DNA from: Acetatifactor sp.
Lineage (GTDB): Bacteria; Bacillota; Clostridia; Lachnospirales; Lachnospiraceae
Assembly (NCBI GenBank): GCA_016303085.1
Contig: JAEDMI010000021.1
Span: 1-18,654, forward strand
DNA: 18,654 nt
Reading direction: 5' to 3'
Shown here: piece after piece, positions 14,705-18,654 of the stretch
How positions within the stretch are numbered: the stretch's first letter is position 1
Layout of the letters: each line of letters starts with the position of its first letter
The notes under the pieces: generated by a model
What the model was told of the DNA's origin: nothing
Seen by the model: only the letters and a program-made list of their open reading frames with translations
Databases searched by the model: none
Program-made: the position numbers and the translations under genes

Positions 14705-15199
14705 TTACGCTTCTTTTATTCCCACAAAGTGCTTTTGTACCAAATCCTTGCGCTGCTGTTCCAATAGAAACAGTGTTAAATCCTCCGGTTCCTTGATGTC
14801 AAACCTTGCCCGGACAAACCGCTCCATAGACTTTTGAATACTGAAAAGCGTTGCTTTTGTAGTTGCTTTTTTCGTACTGTCACCGCACTCTTCAAAAGTA
14901 AATATGATATCCCAGTTTCCCAAAATATCGTTGTGATTCTTTCCCGTATCGTTCTGCTGAACCGAAGCAGTGATATGGATGCCTGTCAAATCAATCCCCA
15001 CGGGACATTCTTCCAACCACTTGTAACCCAACACAATGCGCAGTACGCCGCAAAACATGCCTCTCAGGACCTCTCTCGCCTTTACCTCAAGTCCGTCGCA
15101 GTTTAGCTCAATAGCCTCCATGTACCATGCATATTCAAAATCAGGATCTATTTTTCCGTTTACCTTTACTCCTTCGTACATATCCGGCTTCACCTCCAT
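14705..15199 (-). CDS. Hypothetical protein, family not recognised
   Basis: A 164-residue soluble protein with no signal peptide or membrane helix. It begins MEVKPDMYEGVKVNGKID, has a helical middle (YAWYMEAIELNCDGLEVKAREVLRG), a YKWLEECPVGID stretch, a segment of likely strands (GIHITASVQQND, NWDIIFTFEECG), then a charged C-terminal helix region ending QQRKDLVQKHFVGIKEA. I do not recognise it. The start is uncertain: the ATG at 15199 is used, but the ATG at 15181 has a GGAGGTGA ten bases upstream, and the frame stays open to 15274. It precedes yqeY by 17 bp and shares its terminator, so it may be linked to translation, which is only inference. Codon use looks like its neighbours. Confidence 0.7.
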   Translation of the reverse strand: MEVKPDMYEGVKVNGKIDPDFEYAWYMEAIELNCDGLEVKAREVLRGMFCGVLRIVLGYKWLEECPVGIDLTGIHITASVQQNDTGKNHNDILGNWDIIFTFEECGDSTKKATTKATLFSIQKSMERFVRARFDIKEPEDLTLFLLEQQRKDLVQKHFVGIKEA

Positions 15200-15292
15200 T
15201 TTGAAGCATATCCACCCTCGCTCCCAACTGTTGGTACTTTGAAGCAAACCTTTCCGTTGCGCGGTGCTCATCATTTTCCACCGTGCACAAAT

Positions 15293-15325
15293 GCCCTGTG
15301 TTTAGTATAACACAGGGCAAAAAAA
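15293..15325 (-). terminator. Strong hairpin after rhaD, probable terminator with a weak T-tail
   Basis: GCCCTGTGTT (15293-15302) and AACACAGGGC (15309-15318) form a perfect 10-bp stem with a six-base loop, 15 bp beyond the rhaD stop. On the minus strand seven T lie before the stem and only ATTTG follows it, so the T-tract is on the unusual side. It probably ends the rhamnose transcript, but it could also act as an mRNA 3'-end stabiliser or partial read-through point. Confidence 0.55.
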
Positions 15326-15339
15326 TGTACCAGAAATTT

Positions 15340-16200
15340 TTAGACAAACAACTCTTCATCGGATTTGTAATTCAGGATGTCTTCGTTCAATGTCACACCG
15401 AACTCCTTGCCGATTGCACGGATATTATCATCCGTAATGCACTGGCGGGTTTTTTTGCCGCCGTTTGCAGACAAGGTAATGCAGGCAATCTGAGCCGCTT
15501 TCTCGATGGTATGCATCAGGCCGAATGCGGTGTCAAAATCAGGGCCGGAGGCAAACAAACCGTGGAAAGCCCAAACTGCCGCATCATACTTTTCCATCTC
15601 CGCGCAGGTAGCTTTCGCAATGTCCGCTCCCCCCGGCACCATCCAGGGTACAACGCCCACCCCTCCGGGGAACACCACACAGCACTCCGTCTCACTCTTC
15701 CAGAGCACTCTGGTAAACGCCTCCGCAGTCAGAGGAAGAATATAGCTCAAGGCTACCACATAAGGGGGATGTGCGTGATAGATGACACGGTTTGCGCCGT
15801 CCGTCACACGCTTTCTCACCGAATGATTCATGAAGTGGCTGGGAAACTCGCTGGTAGGTTTTCCGCCGTTCTCCAGTCCCCACACAATCCTCCAGGAATC
15901 ACCTGCCTCATTGATTTCCACAATACAGATATTATTCTGTGGCTCCAGTTCCACATTTCTCAAATACTTTCCGCTTCCCGTAGCAATAAAGTATTCTCCC
16001 TTTAAATTATCTGCCTGTACTCCCATTTCCACCCAGGGATCGGGCTCAGCTTTAAAGAAGGGACGACACTGCGCCACCTCTTCCTCTGTCATACGGTAGG
16101 TCAAATTGCCTCCGTTTCTCTCATGCCAGCCTAAGCCCACGCCGTCGGAACACATACGAATATAATCCCTGATAACCTTTACATCACAAATACCACTCAT
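15340..16200 (-). CDS. rhaD: Rhamnulose-1-phosphate aldolase
   Basis: A 286-residue class II zinc aldolase that splits L-rhamnulose 1-phosphate into dihydroxyacetone phosphate and L-lactaldehyde, the last step of the phosphorylated rhamnose pathway. The N-terminal WHERNGGNLTYR (25-36), the phosphate loop ATGSGKYLRN (73-82) and the metal site HAHPP (142-146) with WAFHGLF (210-216) are intact. By comparison with the E. coli enzyme the zinc ligands are His142, His144 and His213, with catalytic Glu118 in SEFPSH. Length is near the E. coli 274. Two purine-rich sites (AGGAGG and AGGAG) precede the ATG at 16200. It follows rhaA by 13 bp and is the last gene of the operon before the hairpin at 15293. 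Confidence 0.96.
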   Translation of the reverse strand: MSGICDVKVIRDYIRMCSDGVGLGWHERNGGNLTYRMTEEEVAQCRPFFKAEPDPWVEMGVQADNLKGEYFIATGSGKYLRNVELEPQNNICIVEINEAGDSWRIVWGLENGGKPTSEFPSHFMNHSVRKRVTDGANRVIYHAHPPYVVALSYILPLTAEAFTRVLWKSETECCVVFPGGVGVVPWMVPGGADIAKATCAEMEKYDAAVWAFHGLFASGPDFDTAFGLMHTIEKAAQIACITLSANGGKKTRQCITDDNIRAIGKEFGVTLNEDILNYKSDEELFV

Positions 16201-16213
16201 TCTCCTTTTCCTC

Positions 16214-17461
16214 CTATCTTTTTAAAAGAACTTCGTCCTCATATTTTTTTACTTCGGCAAAAAGTACTCTGTCCGAAACCACACCCTGCCGTTCGCAGTA
16301 CTCATTCCAGATATCCCCCAGAGGAAGGAGCCTGACAGCCTCCTGTTCCACCATAAGTTCCGTGAAGCGTGCTTCATCCTGCAGCTTCTTCAATGCTTCA
16401 TTGGGTGTGCAAAGTGCAGCGAGAAGTGCCTTCTGCCAACTTCTGAAGCCTACCGCCCAGGCAGACACACGGTTGATGCTTGCATCAAAGTAATCCAGTG
16501 CCATATAAACACGGTCAAGCCCGTTGCAGCGCACGATTTCTTTTGCCATTTCTCTGGTCTCATCATCCAGAAGCAGCACATGATCACTGTCCCAGCGAAC
16601 TCCCCTGGTAATATGCAGGGCAATCTCGGGATAGAAGCACAACAGCGCGGGAATCTTGTCGGAAACCACCTCTGTGGGATGATAATGTCCGTTGTCCATC
16701 AGAGGCAGACACCCCTCATGAGTAGCGGCAAAACTTAAGGTGAACTCAGCACTCCCCGCGGTGTAAGCCTCCACGCCGATGCCGAACACCTTGGATTCCA
16801 CGCAAGGCTTCACTTTATTTTTGTCAAAGGGCTCTGCCAGAATCTGCTCAATAGACTCCTTGTATCTTATTCTGGGGCCCATTCTGTCAGCAGGAACATC
16901 CTTAAAACCGTCCCCCGTCCAGATATTCATGACACAGGGGACTCCGGTTTCCTCGGCAAAATACTGGGAAATACGGATACACGCCCTTCCGTGGTCAATC
17001 CAGAATTTTCTGGTCTCAGGGTCAGGACTGGTAAGTGTCAGACCATCCTTCACCTTAGGGTGTGAAAAGAAGGTGGGATTGAAATCAATACCCATATTTC
17101 TCTCCTTTGCAAACTCCACCCACTTTGCAAAGTGTTTCGGCTCCAGCTTGTCGCGGTCCACAAACTCCCCGGGCGCAAAAATTGCATAGGACGCATGCAG
17201 ATTCAGCTTTTTCTTTCCGGGCATCAGACTCATGGCTTTATCCATATCAGCCATAAGCTGTTCCGGAGTCCTTGCCTTCCCGGGGTAATTACCTGTAGTC
17301 TGGATTCCTCCGGTCAGAGGGCCGTCATGGTCAAAGCCCGTCACATCATCTCCCTGCCAGCAGTGAAGTGCCACGGGAGTTTCCGCCAGTTTCTTCATGG
17401 CAGCTTCCACATCCACACCGTAGGATGCGTAAATTTCCTTTGCAGATTCAAATCTTGTCAT
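16214..17461 (-). CDS. rhaA: L-rhamnose isomerase
   Basis: A 415-residue cytosolic TIM-barrel isomerase that converts L-rhamnose to L-rhamnulose with Mn2+. Length matches E. coli RhaA (419). Diagnostic segments are VALHCWQGDDVTGF (30-43), GGIQTTGNYPGKA (51-63), LNLHASYAIF (86-95), VMNIWTGDGFKDVPADR (177-193), GVEAYTAGSAEF (229-240), LPLMDNGHYHPTEVVSDK (252-269) and ALDYFDASINR (321-331). Together these give the barrel and metal-site carboxylates and histidines; nothing looks missing. The ATG at 17461 has AAGGAG about seven bases upstream and lies 16 bp after the rhaB stop, so the genes are one operon in the order rhaB-rhaA-rhaD, as in enterobacteria. The regulator and transporter are not in this window. 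Confidence 0.97.
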   Translation of the reverse strand: MTRFESAKEIYASYGVDVEAAMKKLAETPVALHCWQGDDVTGFDHDGPLTGGIQTTGNYPGKARTPEQLMADMDKAMSLMPGKKKLNLHASYAIFAPGEFVDRDKLEPKHFAKWVEFAKERNMGIDFNPTFFSHPKVKDGLTLTSPDPETRKFWIDHGRACIRISQYFAEETGVPCVMNIWTGDGFKDVPADRMGPRIRYKESIEQILAEPFDKNKVKPCVESKVFGIGVEAYTAGSAEFTLSFAATHEGCLPLMDNGHYHPTEVVSDKIPALLCFYPEIALHITRGVRWDSDHVLLLDDETREMAKEIVRCNGLDRVYMALDYFDASINRVSAWAVGFRSWQKALLAALCTPNEALKKLQDEARFTELMVEQEAVRLLPLGDIWNEYCERQGVVSDRVLFAEVKKYEDEVLLKR

Positions 17462-17477
17462 TCTCTTCTCTCCTTTT

Positions 17478-18654
17478 CTATCGATATTCTCTCAGTTCAA
17501 AAGAGCGGCGCACACAGGCTCTCGCATCTTTTAAGTCCCTTAAATCTCCCAAGGCAATCATCTGTGCCGCCAGGTTGCCGATGGCCGTGGCCTCCGTGGG
17601 GCCCGCATAAACGGGAACTCCCGTCTCCCTTGCCGTCAGCCTGTTCAGGTAATCCGCATTTGCACCGCCGCCCACAATATGGATTTTATCGTAATGCAGC
17701 CCGGTGATTGCTTCAATTACTCTGATTGTTCCGGCATAGCACTTCGCCAGGCTGTTATAAATGACACAGGCCACTTCCCCGATGCCTTCCGGCACCTGCT
17801 GCCCGGATTCGCGGCAGGCTGCCTGCACTTCCTTTGTCATGTCAGCCGGAGCCAGAAATCTGTCGTCATTACAGTCCACAAGAGATGAAATCTCACACTT
17901 GGACGCCATGTCGCATATTTCTCCAAAACCCAGCCCGTCTCCGATTTCCTTTTTCACGGATTGAATCATCCAAAGACCCATAATATTTTTCAGATATCGG
18001 AAGCGGTAATCATAGCCTCCCTCATTGGTCAGGTTGTTGGCTCTGCTTTCGGGAGAACAGTTTGCCTTTTCCAGTTCCGTTCCCATCAGCGACCATGTCC
18101 CCGAACTGATATACAATGTATTATCACTATCCGTGGGAACTGCAATCACCGCTGAGCCGGTGTCATGGGTTGCAGGAGCAACCACCTTACAGTCAAATCC
18201 GACTTCCTTTTGTATTTCATCCGTCAGGTTTCCCAACACAGTGCCGGGTGCCACAATTTTCCGAAAAATTTTCCGGGGATACCCCAACCTGTCAATCAGT
18301 TCAAAATCCCAATCTTTTGTGTCGGGATTTACCAGTTGTCCCGTGGTAGCATTGGTGTATTCCGTCACCGCCGCACCCGAGAGCAGATAATGAAGATAAT
18401 CCGGCATCATCAACAGGGTTTCCGCCTGTTCCAGCTGTGAGGGATTCTTCATCTTCAAAGCCATCAACTGATAAACAGTGTTAAAGAGCTGCTTCTGAAT
18501 ACCGGTTCGGGCGTACAATTCCTCCTCGGTTATGTACCTGTATACCTCCCTGTCCATTCCCTTCGTCCGTCCGTCTCGATAAGCCACCGCATTACCGATG
18601 CGCCGTCCTGTCTTGTCCAGCAGCACAAAGTCAACACCCCATGTGTCAATGCCC
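17478..18654 (-). CDS. rhaB: Rhamnulokinase, 5' end outside the window
   Basis: The FGGY-family sugar kinase that phosphorylates L-rhamnulose at O1 using ATP. About 392 codons are present and the reading frame runs open through the right edge, where it reads GIDTWGVDFVLLD, the conserved first-domain segment, so perhaps 80-90 N-terminal residues are missing. Other family features are AYRDGRTKGM, the LFNTVYQLMAL segment, MMPDYLHYLLSG with TNATTGQL, the active-site region ATHDTGSAVIAVP, the ATP-site strand LYISSGTWSLMGTE, and the C-terminal IHIVGGGANADYLNRLTA with GNLAAQMIALGD. It stops 16 bp before rhaA. The operon promoter and any rhamnose-responsive operator lie outside the window. Confidence 0.96.
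   Translation of the reverse strand, partial: GIDTWGVDFVLLDKTGRRIGNAVAYRDGRTKGMDREVYRYITEEELYARTGIQKQLFNTVYQLMALKMKNPSQLEQAETLLMMPDYLHYLLSGAAVTEYTNATTGQLVNPDTKDWDFELIDRLGYPRKIFRKIVAPGTVLGNLTDEIQKEVGFDCKVVAPATHDTGSAVIAVPTDSDNTLYISSGTWSLMGTELEKANCSPESRANNLTNEGGYDYRFRYLKNIMGLWMIQSVKKEIGDGLGFGEICDMASKCEISSLVDCNDDRFLAPADMTKEVQAACRESGQQVPEGIGEVACVIYNSLAKCYAGTIRVIEAITGLHYDKIHIVGGGANADYLNRLTARETGVPVYAGPTEATAIGNLAAQMIALGDLRDLKDARACVRRSFELREYR

Noticed and set aside
15141..15359. A 72-codon minus-strand frame upstream of the hypothetical gene
   Set aside because: It runs through the terminator hairpin and overlaps the better-supported downstream gene in another frame. No ribosome site or family features.
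15283..16005. Plus-strand open frame of 240 codons
   Set aside because: Antisense to rhaD, whose active-site motifs are unmistakable. It starts in the hairpin region and has no proper ribosome site.

Overview
The window most resembles the chromosome of an anaerobic Firmicute of the Clostridia, probably a gut Lachnospiraceae. This is inferred from gene style: strong GGAGG-type ribosome binding sites, YqeY, YfhO, a DUF2974 lipase-like protein, a TTG-initiated citrate synthase, and rhaBAD-type rhamnose genes beside a chemoreceptor. No rRNA, tRNA, phage gene, transposase or CRISPR array was found. Nearly all genes are on the minus strand.

Right to left in the direction of transcription. (1) 18654-15340 is the end of a rhamnose operon: rhamnulokinase (5' end outside the window), L-rhamnose isomerase and rhamnulose-1-phosphate aldolase. 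Together they turn L-rhamnose into DHAP and lactaldehyde. A strong hairpin follows. (2) 15199-14250 holds an unrecognised 164-residue protein and yqeY, closed by a palindromic terminator. (3) 14117-12762 is citrate synthase with its own promoter. It converges on a plus-strand methyl-accepting chemotaxis protein (10929-12656), and the two share a bidirectional terminator. (4) 10808-9636 is a DUF2974 alpha/beta-hydrolase. Its 3' end overlaps, tail to tail, a plus-strand class I glutamine amidotransferase of the peptidase C26 type (9053-9700).

(5) 8945-1 is a long run of minus-strand genes. It starts with yfhO (large membrane protein) and a cysteine-rich FAD oxidoreductase, translationally coupled to each other. 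Then come a Nudix hydrolase, a GNAT acetyltransferase overlapping it by 4 nt, a 69-residue two-helix membrane protein, two more GNATs, an ASCH-domain protein, an ANT(6)-like nucleotidyltransferase, a broken small gene, and the start of purC. The middle part (about 5 kb) looks accessory: small single-domain enzymes that modify or hydrolyse small molecules, with no shared pathway.

The most unusual structure is in that part. One GNAT gene (3134-3610) is bracketed by two unrelated tandem arrays. Upstream, at its ribosome binding site, is a polypurine 16-bp repeat of at least seven copies. Downstream is an exactly 53-bp-period array of hairpin units, in which one stem end pair has changed on both sides (A-T to G-C). 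Between the ANT(6)-like gene and purC lies a small gene that reads as one protein only if a base is restored in a run of five A/T. I saw no convincing new multi-gene defence or biosynthetic system. The repeat-bracketed GNAT locus is the best lead.
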